From: Dioscorea cayenensis subsp. rotundata
Lineage: Eukaryota > Streptophyta > Magnoliopsida > Dioscoreales > Dioscoreaceae
Direction: 5' to 3'
Assembly (NCBI RefSeq): GCF_009730915.1
Contig: NC_052482.1
Span: 372,001 to 436,000 of the forward strand
DNA: 64,000 nt
Positions 49,540-62,751 of the stretch are shown here, piece by piece (positions within the stretch are counted from its first letter, which is position 1; each line of letters opens with the position of its first letter). The notes below the pieces were generated by a model. That model ran no database searches and was not told the DNA's origin. It saw only the letters and a program-made list of their open reading frames with translations. Position numbers and translations under genes: made by a program.

Positions 49540-50090
49540 CTTTTTTTCTCTGTGATGGTGAAAATTTTTTAATTACTGTTTTCATTTATTGCAATGGCTA
49601 CTTCAATACCAGCACAAATTGGACATCAAATTTTCATATCATTCCAACCACCAGAATAATACTTCAGGTTTGCTTTTTTGCTTTTGCCTATAAATTCATG
49701 CCAAATTTGTTGTAGCTCTCAAAATTTTCATTTTTTGGTTACCAGTAAGAAATTCTGCTGTTTCTGTTGTCTTTTCTCATTTATTTTGATGCAATATTAT
49801 GATTTTTAAACCATTTTATTTGGTTGTTTGTTTCTTGAGTAGTTTAGGGTTGTGTTTTTTGAATTAAAATGTATTTCTTGATGGATTTTGTTCTTGAATT
49901 TATGGGCATGCTCTGTGGATGTTTGAATAGGAATCCATCCATCCCAATCATCAGTCTAAAACCCTAATTTTTTTTTTTTTTAACTTGATTTGGTGGAAGG
50001 TCATAGTTTGGGTTTTGACTCAATCTTCACAATTCTAGGGTTTTGGAAATTTGATTTTCTTTGCATAATCTCAGGTGAAAGGGAAGAAGG
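49540..50090 (+). other. Probable 5' UTR and leader intron of the LACS gene
   Basis: The leader includes a T/C-rich block after the poly-A at 49510-49526. A donor near AATACTTCAG/GTTTGC (about 49668) and an acceptor AATCTCAG/GTGAAAGG (about 50073) fit a 0.4-kb leader intron. The ATG follows 17 bases after the acceptor. Confidence 0.5.
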
Positions 50091-53000
50091 ATGAAAAGCT
50101 TTACTTTTCAATCAGAAAGTGGAAAAATTGGGGAGAATGGGAAGCCATCAGTTGGTCCGGTTTATCGAAACATCTTAGCAAAAGATGGATTTCCACCATC
50201 AGATCCATTGATGAAAACCTCTTGGGATGTTTTCAGGCATCAATCATAGCTCTTGTTTGATTCTTGTGTTTTTACGGTTCAGGGTTTAGGGTTCAGGGTT
50301 TAACATTGTAGACAAGATGTTTGTTTTCTGTAAGAAAATCAAAGTATGGTTTTGATGCAGTGTTGCAGCAGAGAAGTATCATGGACATCGATTGCTCGGT
50401 TGGCGTGAATTCACTAATGGAAAGGTACTTTATCAAGACCATCTAATTTTTACCATACTTTGAAAGCTGAATTTTAGTTAAGTTCTTGATGTTCATCATT
50501 GTGTTGTAGGCCGGTCCTTATCTTTGGAAAACATACCGGCAAGTCTATAATGAAGTATTGAATGTTGGTTCCGCCTTAAAGCAACTTGGCGCTAAGAAGG
50601 TAAGATAAAGAAATAAAGTAGCCATACTCTTGATAATAATTTATGGAAATATTAATTGTAGTCTTTAATATGTTGTAGGGTTCTCGGATAGGAATTTATG
50701 GCACAAACTGTCCTCAGTGGATAGTTGCAATGGAGGTTGTTCACCGAATTTTTTTTTGCTGTGATTGGCTCTGTTTTAATTTGAATTGACAATTTTTGGA
50801 CTTGATTGTTTGCAGGCTTGCAATGGATACAGCTTAATCTGTGTTCCCCTCTATGACACACTAGGTAAACCATTTAAAGATCTCTGTGTTTTGTTTCAGT
50901 TAAAGTGGGAATATTTTTCTGAAAAGCTAGATAAATTGTTTGGCATTTATGTTTTTTTTTTTTAATTATTATAACAGGATCGGGAGCTGTTGATTACATT
51001 ATACAGCATGCTGAAATCGATTTTGTTTTTGTTCAAGATAAGAAAGTGAAAAATGTGAGAGCTTAGAAATTTTTTACTATGTGCTCTTCATTCTGTGTGG
51101 TTTCAGTTTGATGTTAATATAAACCATTTTGTGTAGATTTTGTCACCTGGTTGCAATTCTGTCCAACAACTGAAAGGTGAGAACTAATTGTCTCGAGCAT
51201 TTAATCTCGTCTCTGGTTTGAACTATTTCCGATAACATTTTGGTGTCCTCATTTATTACAGCATTGATTTCATTTACTTCGGTAACAAAGGAGGAGAGTG
51301 CTGATGCTGCCAACTGTGGAATTAAAGCGTACTCCTGGAATGATTTTCTTCAGATGGTTAGTCTTCTTTTCACTGACAATTTAGCTTTTTTCTTGATAAT
51401 ATAATGATGAAAGGTTTTCATATACTTAAGAGTGAATTCATTGTGGCATTTTTATTTATCTGATCTTTAGCTTTTTCTTGATAACATAATGATGAAAGTT
51501 TTTCATATACTTAAGAGTGAATTCATTGTGGCATTTTTATTTATCTGATCTTTAGCTTTTGTTTTCACTTTTACACTATGTATTGAATCAAGTTGAACCC
51601 TTTGTAGCATGCTGAGAGAATGCATGAATTTACTAAGGAATCCTGCTTAATTTCAAGCTAAACCTGCTTCTTTGGTTCAATGATTTAATATGAGAACTCG
51701 AATGTTGAACTCTTATCAGGGAAAGGACAATCCATTCGATCCTCTTCCTCCTCAGCCACTGGATATTTGCTCAATAATTTATACAAGTGGAACAAGCGGA
51801 ACTCCTAAGGGTGTTATCCTAACTCATGAAAGCCATGCAAATTATGTAAGAGGTGTCGATCTATATATGGAACAGTTTGAAGACAAGGTAAAGACTTGTG
51901 CCTCTAAAATCTATATATATATATATATATATATGTATATGTTTGTGGAGTGGTTCTTTCTTATTCTTGGATCATTTACAGATGACAGCGGATGATATTT
52001 TTCTCTCATTCCTTCCTCTTGCTCATATACTTGACCGAATGATTGAGGAATACTTCTTCCACAAAGGTGCATCTGTCGGATATTATCAAGGGGTATTGCG
52101 CAATGCCTTACCTTTTATTTTCAAAGCTTGATTTTGTATTTTCATTATGGTAAACATTTCTTTTCTGATGCATGTACTTCCTAAGGACATTAATGCATTA
52201 AGGGAAGATCTCATGGAGTTAAAACCAACATTTTTCGTCGGTGTTCCTCGAGTTTTTGAAAGAGTTCATGAAGGTATTTGCATATTATATGAACTCATAA
52301 ACATCCAAATATCACCCATGTGATGATGATCTTGATATATGGATTTCAGGCATTCTAAAAGCATTGCAAGAACAAAGACCAACGCGAAGAATGATTTTTA
52401 ACCTTCTGTACAAACAGTAAGTTTCTGCACCTTCTATTTGCTTTCTGAGAATTATAATCAATGGTTCGATACACTCACTCTTTGTCACTTTTCAGCAAAC
52501 TATTCTGGATGAAATCAGGTTATACACACAAAACTGCCTCACCTTTTGCCGATTTTCTAGCCTTTGGGAAGGTTTACTTTGCTTCCAGTTGATCAGTCAT
52601 TTCTGTTTGCTTGAAAATTTTCTTTCTTCTTACTAGTTGTCTTTTCATGTTTGATTTTGTCTGATTTAAGGTCAATGCTAGGCTTGGAGGCCGAGTTCGG
52701 CTGATGATAAGCGGGGGTGCCCCATTGAACACCGAGATTGAGGAATTCATGAGAGTTACTACTTGTGCTTACTTCGGCCAAGGCTATGGTGAGCATTTGT
52801 GGAAAAATAAGCGGGAAATGCAATTGAATTTGTTCGGTTAATATTCGCTGTTCTTCATGTTCTGTCAGAGCTATTGTTTGCTTTAATGACGACCGGAAAC
52901 TAATAGTATTTACTAATTGTTTGTTTCAGGCTTGACAGAAACATGCGGACTTAGTGCAATTGGAATGCCAGATGATCTTTCCATGGTTGGAACCGTCGGT

Positions 53001-54038
53001 ATTCCATGGGTATATACTGAGCTACGCCTGGAAGAAGTACCCGAAATGGGGTATAATCCTTTCGAAGTTCCTTCAAGAGGCGAAATTTGCATCAGAGGAA
53101 AAACTCTCTTCTCTGGATATTATAAGGAACCTGAGCTGACAAAAGAATCGATCATCGATGGCTGGTTCCATACAGGTAAAGGACTGACAAATTTAAAGAT
53201 AAATGCATCAAATACATCGTTATTTTTACATTCTCTTGTTTTCTGCAGGAGATATTGGAGAAATGAGCCCCGAAGGTGTCTTAAAGATCATTGACAGGAA
53301 GAAGAACATATTTAAACTTTCTCAAGGGGAGTATGTTGCCGGTGAATATCTAGAGAAAGTATATGGTTTCGCACCGATTGTTGAAGACGTACGTATTCTC
53401 ATGCTTCGAATTCATGCCATATATATATCAACTATCTGTAATAATAATGTACCATCTATTATTAGTTATGGGTTTACGGGGATAGCCTAAAATCGATGCT
53501 AGTAGCAGTCGTCGCACCTCATGAGGATAACACTAAAAGATGGGCCAAAGTAAATGGGCATGTTGGTTCTTTCGCCGAGCTTTGCTTACTCAATGAGCTA
53601 AAAGCATACATTCTCAGTGAACTGAAGCAAATTGCCCAAAAGAATGAGGTAACTAACTCCCTGATCTTTCAGAATTATTTCTGCAATCAAACAGTTCTTG
53701 TATCTGCAAAACAAATTACTGCATTATCTCAATCTCTTTTTAGATTCTAAGTTTTGAATTATTTGTAATATTAATTAACAGTTGAGAGGATTTGAGTACA
53801 TAAGAGGTGTTGTAGTTGATCCTAGACCTTTCGACATTGAAAGAGAACTAGTAACTCCTACAATGAAGAAGAGAAGGCCACAAATGCTCAAATATTATCA
53901 GGTGATGAACACTGTTAATTCAACTCTGCTTCTTAAATTATTTTGAATGCTCACTTACTGCATTTGTTTAATTTATATATTTTGCAGACCGATATCGATA
54001 AAGTGTACAAGAGTCTTGCAGAAGAGAAAAAAAAATAA
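50091..54038 (+). CDS. LACS1: Long-chain acyl-CoA synthetase, LACS1/CER8-like
   Basis: The enzyme activates long and very-long-chain fatty acids to CoA esters at the ER for cuticular wax and cutin synthesis. Nineteen exons join in frame to 661 residues (Arabidopsis LACS1 has nearly the same length). Exon starts include 50091, 50361, 50510, 50679, 50816, 50978, 51137, 51262, 51720, 51982, 52186, 52350, 52496, 52671, 52930, 53249, 53466, 53782 and 53988. The AMP-binding P-loop is YTSGTSGTPKG (227-237). GYGLTET lies at about 414-420, followed by DGWFHTGDIGE, the KIIDRKKN hinge and the LSQGEYV motif. The start MKSF, PLYDTLGSGAVDYI and AEIDFVFVQD favour LACS1 over LACS2/4. Intron 1 appears to start with GC. 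Intron 8 contains an 86-bp duplication. All catalytic motifs are intact. Confidence 0.95.
51383..51556. repeat. 86-bp tandem duplication in LACS intron 8
   Basis: The phrase AGCTTTTTTCTTGATAATAT at 51383, running through TTATTTATCTGATCTTT, is repeated immediately from 51469 with only three or so changes. The near-identity suggests a recent duplication. Confidence 0.85.
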
Positions 54039-54079
54039 GAACATGATCAATGGCTCATTGGATTGATGGTCTGTAATTT

Positions 54080-55220
54080 TTAGTTTCTTCAGTGAATTCA
54101 GTTTGTGTATAATAATTCCTTCAATGTTATTGTTGTAACTCTGTTATTTGTTAATCTTGTTTTATATTAAAGTTCACTTGGATTTCAATCTCTTCTATCT
54201 ATATAAAGATACATATTAGTAGCCAGAAGGTTAATAGCCACCTGCATTGGCCCTATTATGAAAAGCACAGTGTGAGACATTCAAGTGTCTCAAGTCTCAA
54301 TAATCCGGTTATGGGTTCGGATTTGTTTCTGGTATTCAATGTCACCGGGTGGAAGTGCATATGCTGGATTCAAAGTTGATTTATGACTGGTGCATATGCC
54401 TCTTTGAAAAGATACTTCTTTCGTTCCTTTTTATCTGTCGTGGTTAACTGAATCTCATGTACTAAGAAATTTAGTTAAGAAATTTAGTTGTTTCACAAAA
54501 TTTTATAAAAAACTAGTTCTCTTTCCAAAATTAGCTTTAATTTATATTTTCACATTTCTCTCTTATATTTAACTCCAAAAAAAAATTGGATAGAGTGTTA
54601 TGGGTAATTTTGGGAAAAAATAATAAATGTTTCGGAGGGAGGGAGTACATATAACTAAATTCAACTATTTAAATAATATAATAAATTTAAAAATAATTTA
54701 GTGTAACTAATTTTGAGAAATATGACATAATTATATAATAAAAGTGATATTTAAAACATGACTAATATAAGTCAATGAGTTGGTTTAGAAACTTTTCAGA
54801 AAAAAAATTTAAATATAATAAAAGTTGAAGATGTTAGCTTATAGCCTTATTCATTTGTTTGTGTTAATTAAAAGAAAACAATAAAAATTTTAGAGCTTAA
54901 ATTTATTTTGTAAAATAATCTTTAGTGTTTCAAAGAAATATATTATATATAATTTTAGCTTAGACTAAAATAAATGTTAATATTTTGGGGAAAAAAATAT
55001 AATCATACCTTTTTTTAAATTTTTAAATTTTTTTTTAAAATTTTTTAAAGGCATAAAATCCACAGCGGCAATTCACTGAATTCAGTAATTGTGACGCTAT
55101 ATGACCTGTCTCTGAGCACATATCAAACTCACATAAAAACCACACCAAACTCCAATGGCCACAAATCATAAGCTCATCCTCGATTCATACCGTCCATTCG
55201 TATGAGTCCCAAAAAGAGTC
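54080..55220. other. Spacer between LACS and RWA genes
   Basis: The first 120 bases are LACS 3' UTR. A SINE-like phrase (CATTCAAGTGTCTCAAGT) lies at 54279. A family B MITE is listed separately. The remainder to about 55050 is AT-rich filler, and 55060-55220 is a less AT-rich promoter-proximal part of the RWA gene. Confidence 0.45.
54415..54645. mobile_element. Stowaway MITE, family B, inverted
   Basis: CTTCTTTCGTTCCTTTTTAT begins and CGGAGGGAGGGAG ends the element, with TA at 54413-54414 and 54646-54647. Compared with the 45264 copy the interior is reversed. The left terminus has drifted. Confidence 0.75.
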
Positions 55221-55420
55221 AAGTTTCTCGGTGCCGTTAAATCCCCACTTTGAACACTCTCAAACGCTACTCTTCTCCATCTTCTTTAAAACCAAAAACG
55301 CGCTTCATAATAAAGTTCGTTTAATCCCTCAATTTGTTTTAGGGTTTGTTCTCAGATCTGGATCATGCTTGTGGATTTGGGTCTCAATTTTGATTAGGTT
55401 TATTCCAATTGTTTTCGTAA

Positions 55421-58400
55421 ATGGAGATCTCGAAGCCTGTCACTCCTGGCCAGGTTTGCGAATTTCTAAGTTTAAAGCTTTCTTTTTTGATAAAATTTAA
55501 AGTTTTTTTTTTTTTTGATAGAAATGGTTTTCCTTGTTCTGGTTTATGGATTTTGTCTCTTTGAGGTTTTGTTTGATCTGCATTACTTAGAATTGACTGG
55601 GATTTGAGTTCAAAATTTCGTTTTTATAAAAATTTTGTTAGGAAATGAGAATTTTCTTGTTTTATCCTTTTTCTTAAGAAAAAATTAAGATAGAGTTGAG
55701 GTTTTAGTTTGCATTTTGGTATTGGAAGTTACAATGGATCATACAAGTGTTTTTTTTCGATTCAGATGGTTGGTACTAGTATGATCTAGTTCATAAGCAA
55801 TCTAAGCTTGTTATTTGCTTGATTTTTCTGGTTTTTTTGGTAACGAAGTTAGGATTTTGTTTAGAGTTTGGATGTTCTGATGAACAATAAGGGTAGAGGT
55901 GAGTGTCGGTGAAAATGATTGGTATCAGTATGATTTAATACATATCATTATTTGGGTGGCGGTCCTTTGATTTCACTAGAATTTAGAGAAGGGAGGGATG
56001 GAAGATTGTTGATTGATGAGGCAATGGTGTCCTTTTTTCCCCTTATTTGCTAGATTTTTTTTTTTTATTTAGGATTTCTACCTTCTGGTTTTCAACTAAT
56101 ATGTGGTTCGTATGAATTTGGGGCAGGTTTCTTGTCTGCTTGGATTTATTCCTTTGTTTTTAGCATGGCTTTATTCAGAGTTATTGGAACACAGAAAGAA
56201 GTCAGCTTCTTTGAAAAGGTGAGTTATTTTATTTAATGTGTATGTGATAATGCTGAATAGCTGTCTGATCTCTGAGTAGTGAAATTATACCTAAAAGTTC
56301 TGTTTAATGTAATTTATTCTATTTATTAATGCAATTATTCAAAGGCACTCACTTGATAATTTCATGGGTTATACATGTTTGGTACAGTGAAAGGTCAATT
56401 AGCAGATAGGCTGCCATTTAACAGTTTGGGCATGGTAATCGGGTCTTCTATAAATGAAAAGAAGATAATAATGTAGTAAATATGTTGGTTGCGTACATTT
56501 TGTAACATAAGTATCTATTTGTTTTTAAGCTCAATCTTTTACTTTAGTGACAGGGACTCGAGTATTAATTTGGTTGTCTTGGACAATATTTCCAATAAAG
56601 AAGATGAGAATGCTCGATTACTTGAAGCAGGCATTCAAGTAGCATCTCCAGAAGCTCATAATTCATATGCAACACCAAGCCTTGTCAGGTTTGTAGCATA
56701 ATACAACTGATTTTCTAGTATCACTTTCTGAGCATCATATTGTTGTCTTCCATCAAGAATGCTTATCTTCCATTGTTAAGTAGTAAATGTACATGATTTT
56801 TGGAGATCTCAGATTTTTCCTGATGGATGAAGCCTTCTTACTTGAGAATCGGTTGACATTGAGAGCCATGTAAGTAAATTCCCCTTGCAAATTAATACAT
56901 ATTAGTAATGGTTACATTGCCTTGGCCTGCTCACTGATCACCTCACTTTTAGATCTGAATTTGGTGCTTATTTGGTGTACTACTACATATGCGATCGCAC
57001 AGATTTGCTTGGTGAATCAAAAAAGGTATCTAAGTTAATGGCACTCTATCTTACATTCTATAAACTTTACGCTATGATTCTAATGCAATCTTACGTTTTT
57101 CTTTCTGGGTAATCATAGCCTTGTTGATCATAAGATGTAAAGTTTACTCATAGAAAATAAAGCAAGTGGTATTGAATTTTAAACACATTGTTGATGTTTG
57201 CCATTTTTAAGTTCTTCAGATGTTATTACAATTCACATTCCTAACCATTATGTCATATTAGCCACAATCCTATCCATTGTGATATGGATGTACCTATGCC
57301 ATTATTCTTGTCACATCTAGCTTGCGCAAAAAATGTTCTTTCGTCATTATTCCTGAAAAAAAGTATATTCTAAGTCAATGTAATTTTTTTATATCTCTGA
57401 CTACTATGTTTTAATTGCAGAGTTACAACCGAGATCTCTTTCTATTTCTCTACTCCCTTCTCATTCTTGTTGCGGCTGTGACCTCTTTTAAGGTCCACCA
57501 TGATAAGTCACCGTTCTCTGGAAAGTCCGTGCTTTATCTGAATAGACATCAAACAGAAGAATGGAAAGGATGGATGCAGGTTTGTTAGTCATATAACATG
57601 TATTGTCTTTTAACTGGGAAAACTTACTATTAATTTTGCAACCCAACTTGTTTTATATATGAATACTACTAATTCAGTTTCCTTTTTCAGTATATGGTCA
57701 ATACACAAAATACCACAAGGTTTTATATTCAATCATTGTTCATGTTACATTCTATATTTCTATGATTTAATCATACTATTTACTGTTACATTAACCTTTG
57801 AATTTGTTGCATCTTTTGATTTTAAAATTTATCTAATGGCATTGATGAATGTGGTCTAATTTGAAGTTAATTCACAATCTTCCTGGCCAGTTTTGGTATT
57901 CCATTATATGTTTTCTAGCATATGCCAAACCCAAAATGTACAGAAGTGACAGTGGAAAGGAATTCAGTCTTGCTTTAAAAGGTCCATTGACCAATCAATA
58001 CTTTTTCATATAATTTAGTTATCTATTGGTAATATTATTGTGTGAACCCTTGTCCTCTCTTACTGAAGTTGGCCCACTTGTGATAACTTATCATCTCTCA
58101 TGTTGTTAAATTTTCATTATCTTTCAGGTGTTGTTTCTGATGTACCATTATTTCAATGCAAAAGAAATCTACAACGCAATTCGTGTATTTATAGCTGCTT
58201 ATGTATGGATGACGGGATTTGGCAACTTCTCTTATTACTATGTCCGGAAGGATTTCAGCCTTGCTCGATTTGCCCAGGTAACTGTACCCTTCTCTGTTAA
58301 TGTCCCATTTCTTATTTCATAAATCTAACCGTTCAGTGCTTTACAAATTTCTATCATGTTTGGCAGATGATGTGGCGCCTCAACTTTTTCGTTGCCTTTT

Positions 58401-60679
58401 GTTGTATTGTTCTTAATAATGACTATACGTTATATTACATTTGCCCCATGCATACTCTTTTCACCCTTATGGTCTATGGTGCATTGGGACTTCTAAACAA
58501 ATACAATGAGCTTGGATCAGTGATTGCAATAAAGATAGCCGCCTGTTTTCTGGTTGTTATTCTTATTTGGGAGGTCCCTAATGTCTTTGACATATTATGG
58601 AGCCCGTTTACATTCCTTCTAGGTTGGTATATTTTTTAAGCCATTTCCATGTCTTCAACAACCTTTTCTGCTTCTTTTATGACTCAACACAATCAACACA
58701 GGGTACAACGACCCGGATCCTTCAAAACCAAAACTGCCCCGCTTGCATGAATGGCACTTCCGATCAGGTCTTGACCGCTATATTTGGATCATTGGAATGA
58801 TATATGCCTACTACCATCCAACTGTAAGAAATTGAATTTGTTCTCAATTTTATTTTTGTAATTCATGCAGAAGCTGATCCACTGATAATGGTTTTTCCTA
58901 TTCATATTTATTTTGCAAGGTTTGCATATGGTGTGCACTGTTATGTTGATTTTTTTTTCCTTTTTTTCCTTTTATAAGCATTCTTGCACATGGATTAAAC
59001 ATTGGGAAGCAAATTCGGGAAATTTTAACTGAGGTTTTCTTCTAGAACACTCTTTCTTGCCTCTGTTTCCTTCTGTTGTGAGCAATGATCATTAATGGAG
59101 GGTGCCTTGTATTCAACTATTATATCTTTCCTTGATTTTGTTTTTATACACATGTTTTTCTGAATGATTTTCTTCAGTTTCATTATCAATCAAGCTGATA
59201 CTTTTGAATTCTCTTTTTATTTCCTCTGTTATTTATATTATTTGTTTTATTATTTTTTTTAATGAAACATAATCTTCATGAATGCCATATTTAACAATAC
59301 AAACTTCACGAGTGGTCCCTTTTGTATATCCAATAAATGGTTCTTCAAAGTTCAAACTAGTCCCTCTTACAAAGATGACTTCTCCAAATCTTACTACCCA
59401 TCCAGGATGTTAACATCAGGTCTATTGCTTCTTTGTTGGGCTTCATGACTAAGACAATTCTGGGTTGACTAAATCGTTGGGTGTGTGTGTGTGGTTTCAC
59501 TGGTATTTTTTATCATGCAACACATGATTGGTGGTGTTTGATAAATTTAGCATACATGCTGATTCAGGTGGAGAAGTGGATGGAAAAACTAGAAGAAACC
59601 GAAGCTAGAAAAAGAATATCAATTAAGACCCTCGCCTTATCAATTTCTCTATTGGTAATTTCTTTGTTTGTAGCAATTTATATTGCATGTAACTTGTGTC
59701 AAATTTTCATGTCCCACCATTTATTCTAAATACCAGGTTGGCTACCTATGGTTTGAGTACATCTACAAGCTTGACAAGATTACCTACAATAAATTTCATC
59801 CCTATACATCATGGATCCCGATAACGTACAAATTTTAATAGTTTATCCAGTTACACTTACGCATTTTTTCTGTTAAGTGCTGACATTTAATTTAATGCAA
59901 AACCAGTGTCTACATTTGCTTGCGGAACCTTACCCAGCAGTTCCGAAACTGTTCCCTGACCCTCTTTGCGTAAGTTTTCTGCTTTGATAGGCTTAGATTC
60001 TTCCCATTTCTCATTTTAAAAATTTGTTCTTTTGTTTCTCATTTTAAAAATTTGTTCTTTTGTTGCTTTACTACAGTATCTAACTCAAATGTACGTACTT
60101 ATCCTTTAATTAGATGGCTTGGAAAGATAACACTGGAGACATACATATCACAAATCCACATATGGCTTAGGTGTGCTTACCATCTCACTTCTTTATATAG
60201 AATTCACTGATTTAGAATTTATGTACTCTCTATCTGAATATTTACAGATCAGGAGTGCCCGATGGACAACCTCGATTGCTATTATCTTTGATCCCGAACT
60301 ACCCATTGATGAACTTCATGCTCGTTACAGCCATATACATTGCGGTCTGTGTGATTAGAAACCACTGGTCATTCACATTTCACATAATAATGTGAAGGTG
60401 TTCTGATTGTATATTTGAATGTATATTCGCCTTACAGGTTTCACACAGACTTTTTGAACTGACAAACACACTCAAGACGGTGTTCGTACCAAGCCGAGAC
60501 AATAAGCGCCTAGTGCATAACATAGCCATGGCATCCGTCATAGCTGTTGCTTTGTACTCCTTGGCATTTGTCCTCCTTAATGGTCCGAGGATGATCGTAA
60601 GTGCCTACCATCCTTATAAATCAATAAAATGAAATCTAGAAGAACTTAACTGTGTGTTTTGCAGCAGGTGAACTTCTGA
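55421..60679 (+). CDS. RWA: REDUCED WALL ACETYLATION (RWA) protein, Cas1p-like
   Basis: This polytopic Golgi protein is needed for O-acetylation of xylan, xyloglucan, mannan and pectin; it is thought to supply acetyl groups to TBL acetyltransferases. Sixteen exons (55421-55453, 56127-56218, 56554-56688, 56813-56869, 56953-57025, 57421-57579, 58128-58277, 58367-58622, 58702-58823, 59568-59654, 59737-59825, 59907-59969, 60114-60170, 60248-60344, 60438-60596, 60668-60679) give 546 residues. About ten membrane segments are visible. Diagnostic stretches are [70 protein letters not shown] and [17 protein letters not shown], nearly identical to Arabidopsis RWA2. As in all RWAs, the N-terminal catalytic GDS domain of animal CASD1 is absent. 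The last acceptor is a NAGNAG. Confidence 0.95.
60007..60066. repeat. 29-bp tandem repeat in RWA intron 12
   Basis: The phrase TTCTCATTTTAAAAATTTGT then TCTTTTG occurs twice in direct succession. The repeat lies entirely inside the intron between 59969 and 60114. Confidence 0.8.
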
Positions 60680-61125
60680 TCAATATGTATATTCAAATGA
60701 AGAAGAAATGCAGGCAAAGAAAAGATGGCTTGCATTTTTGGCTTGGAGAAATGAGATATAAAACACGTTTTTTTTTTTATTATTGTATAAATTATTATAA
60801 AGGTGACTGAAATTGATGCTGGAAAGTGCCTTCAATGGTGGTCCATAAATTTACATCAAAAACTTATTATTGTCCATGTTTAATGGTGGGAATCAAATTG
60901 TAAATTTCTATAAACTGAGAGCTATTGTTAAACCAAAGAAATCCATAATTTTGAGATAATAATTAGCATTAATGCATTTCGGATTCTGAAACTCTTTACT
61001 CAAATGTTACTTTGTAGCCTGTGGGTTGTGGTAGACTGGTAGTAATGGATGGATTTTACCATGTTAAACAAAAAACACTGTAAAATAGGATCAAATTGTA
61101 AATTATGTTTCAATCACATAACAAA
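60680..61125. other. RWA 3' UTR and spacer to tRNA
   Basis: A T-run and TTATTGTATAA sequence near 60770-60800 suggest the RWA 3' end. The rest has no recognised feature. The last bases, CATAACAAA, supply the CAA motif common upstream of plant tRNA genes. Confidence 0.5.
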
Positions 61126-61197
61126 GCGTTTGTAGTCCAACGGTTAGGATAATTGCCTTCCAAGCAATAGACCCGGGTTCGACTCCCGGCAAACGCA
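61126..61197 (+). tRNA. tRNA-Gly (anticodon UCC)
   Basis: The gene has 72 bases with no intron. The acceptor stem GCGTTTG pairs with CAAACGC, with discriminator A. The D-arm TAGTCCAACGGTTAGGATA contains box A (TAGTCCAACGG). The anticodon stem ATTGC/GCAAT encloses loop CTTCCAA, giving anticodon TCC, which reads GGA glycine codons. The T-arm CCGGG-TTCGACT-CCCGG contains box B. A T-run at about 61215-61226 is the polymerase III terminator. Upstream is AT-rich with a CAA. All stems pair fully, so the gene looks functional. Confidence 0.97.
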
Positions 61198-61214
61198 TGC
61201 TTTCATTAATTTCT

Positions 61215-61226
61215 CTTTTTTTTTTT
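61215..61226 (+). terminator. Polymerase III terminator of tRNA-Gly
   Basis: An uninterrupted run of T residues about 20 bases after the tRNA end is sufficient for RNA polymerase III termination. Confidence 0.75.
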
Positions 61227-61229
61227 CTA

Positions 61230-62640
61230 TAAAAAAAAAGAAGCTATTATATTTAGAAAATATATAATTCCTTCACAACTACTATCAATTGATTATTTCT
61301 TTTTAATTAAATAATTTACTTTTTTATATATTTATATATATAGATATATCTGGGCGTCATTCATGGCTGACACTTGGGTGGATGTTCGTCATGGTACCAC
61401 AATTTCATAATGTGTTGTCACACTGTGCATTAACTCATGAGAGATGGCCAATTGATGAGATCAAATTAATATATGGCCCACTGGCCCCACTCCACTGACT
61501 TGTTTTACTGTCTTTCTTTCTTATGTTTAAACCATATTAATTAATTCTTCCCATCTTAAAATCATAATTATTGTTTATTAATTAATTATCTTCCTATCAA
61601 AACTTATATTACAACCAAAGTACCTTTCATCTGGTGATACTAACCCACTTTAAAATATTATCTTATAAGAACTTTTATTACCTAAAATTCAAAACATGCA
61701 GATACAGTCAATGATGCTAAAAAAATAAAAATTTTGCTAGTTATAAGAGAGGATTTGAAGTCCAATTCTCCGTCTGACAGATGAATGTACACGAACCGGA
61801 CAATCAATTTTAGGTAATTTATATGCCCCTGACATATGATTTGTCCACTTTATCAAAAATAAATTTATATTAGAACAAAATTATTATACTGGTAAAATAG
61901 TAAAATCAAACATCAAACACCAAAAGTTTTCAATCTTTAAATTACCTATTTACCATTATAATGAAATACCATTAGACTACTACCGGTTATTGTCTGTTTT
62001 TAAATTTAATTCTAATATTTTATTTTAAAATTTAAAATTTTATTTTAAATTTCAATTAACCATTTTTACAATTGAAGAACTGGTATTTTATTTTTTCAAC
62101 TTAAAACTTGAGGATTTTATCTTGTGATTAGTGTGCGCCTGATAAAAAAAAAAAACTGAAAATATAATTCGACTTAAAAAATTTAATTTTTGTTTTATTT
62201 TTTTATTATAAGCTAACATCTTCCTTTTGGTCCTTTTCATCCATTAGAATCTATAAAGCTTTGCCATTTGGTGGGAATGAAATAGACTAGAAAATATAGA
62301 TTATATATATATAAACTCTATCATGCTTGACTAGTTCAACCAACCAAATCATAATCCACAGTGAAAAAAAAAAAAACCACATGTAAACAATTAAGTGATA
62401 AATATAAACTTTAAAGAAAGAAACCTCCACAAGTAACACAAGACAATCAAAACAATTAACCACACCAATGAAATATGTATCTTTAAACGTGTCTTTGTCC
62501 TTTGTGGTCCCTCAAAACAAAGAAATCAAGTTCAACAACTACTTGCACTCATTACACCTTCAATTGATCTTTATTAATATCACTATTCATGTAAATCCAC
62601 ATTATCTTTCATACACCACAAACATATTAATTTCTCCAAG
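61230..62640. other. Intergenic DNA upstream of the 76-residue ORF
   Basis: The stretch is AT-rich. A moderately GC-richer part lies at 61345-61500 (GGGCGTCATTCATGGCTGAC, CACTGGCCCCACTCC), with no ORF or RNA motif that I can assign. The 91-codon ORF at 62468-62743 lies over the promoter and leader of the next gene and is not credible. Confidence 0.45.
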
Positions 62641-62650
62641 ACTCTATCTA

Positions 62651-62658
62651 TATATAAA
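62651..62658 (+). promoter_or_regulatory. TATA box upstream of the 76-residue ORF
   Basis: TATATAAATA, about 100 bases upstream of the ATG, is followed by a (CT)n tract at 62671-62688, a frequent plant core-promoter/leader combination. Confidence 0.5.
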
Positions 62659-62751
62659 TACTTTTAACTCTCTCTCTCTCTCTCTCTTTATCTCTTTCCT
62701 TTTCTTTTATGATTTGAGGGAGAGAGATGAGAAGGGAAATTAATTAATAGT

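Noticed and set aside
62468-62743. 91-codon ORF just before the 76-residue gene.
   Set aside because: It reads through the TATA box and (CT)n leader of the downstream gene and translates to low-complexity Ser/Leu/Phe sequence.
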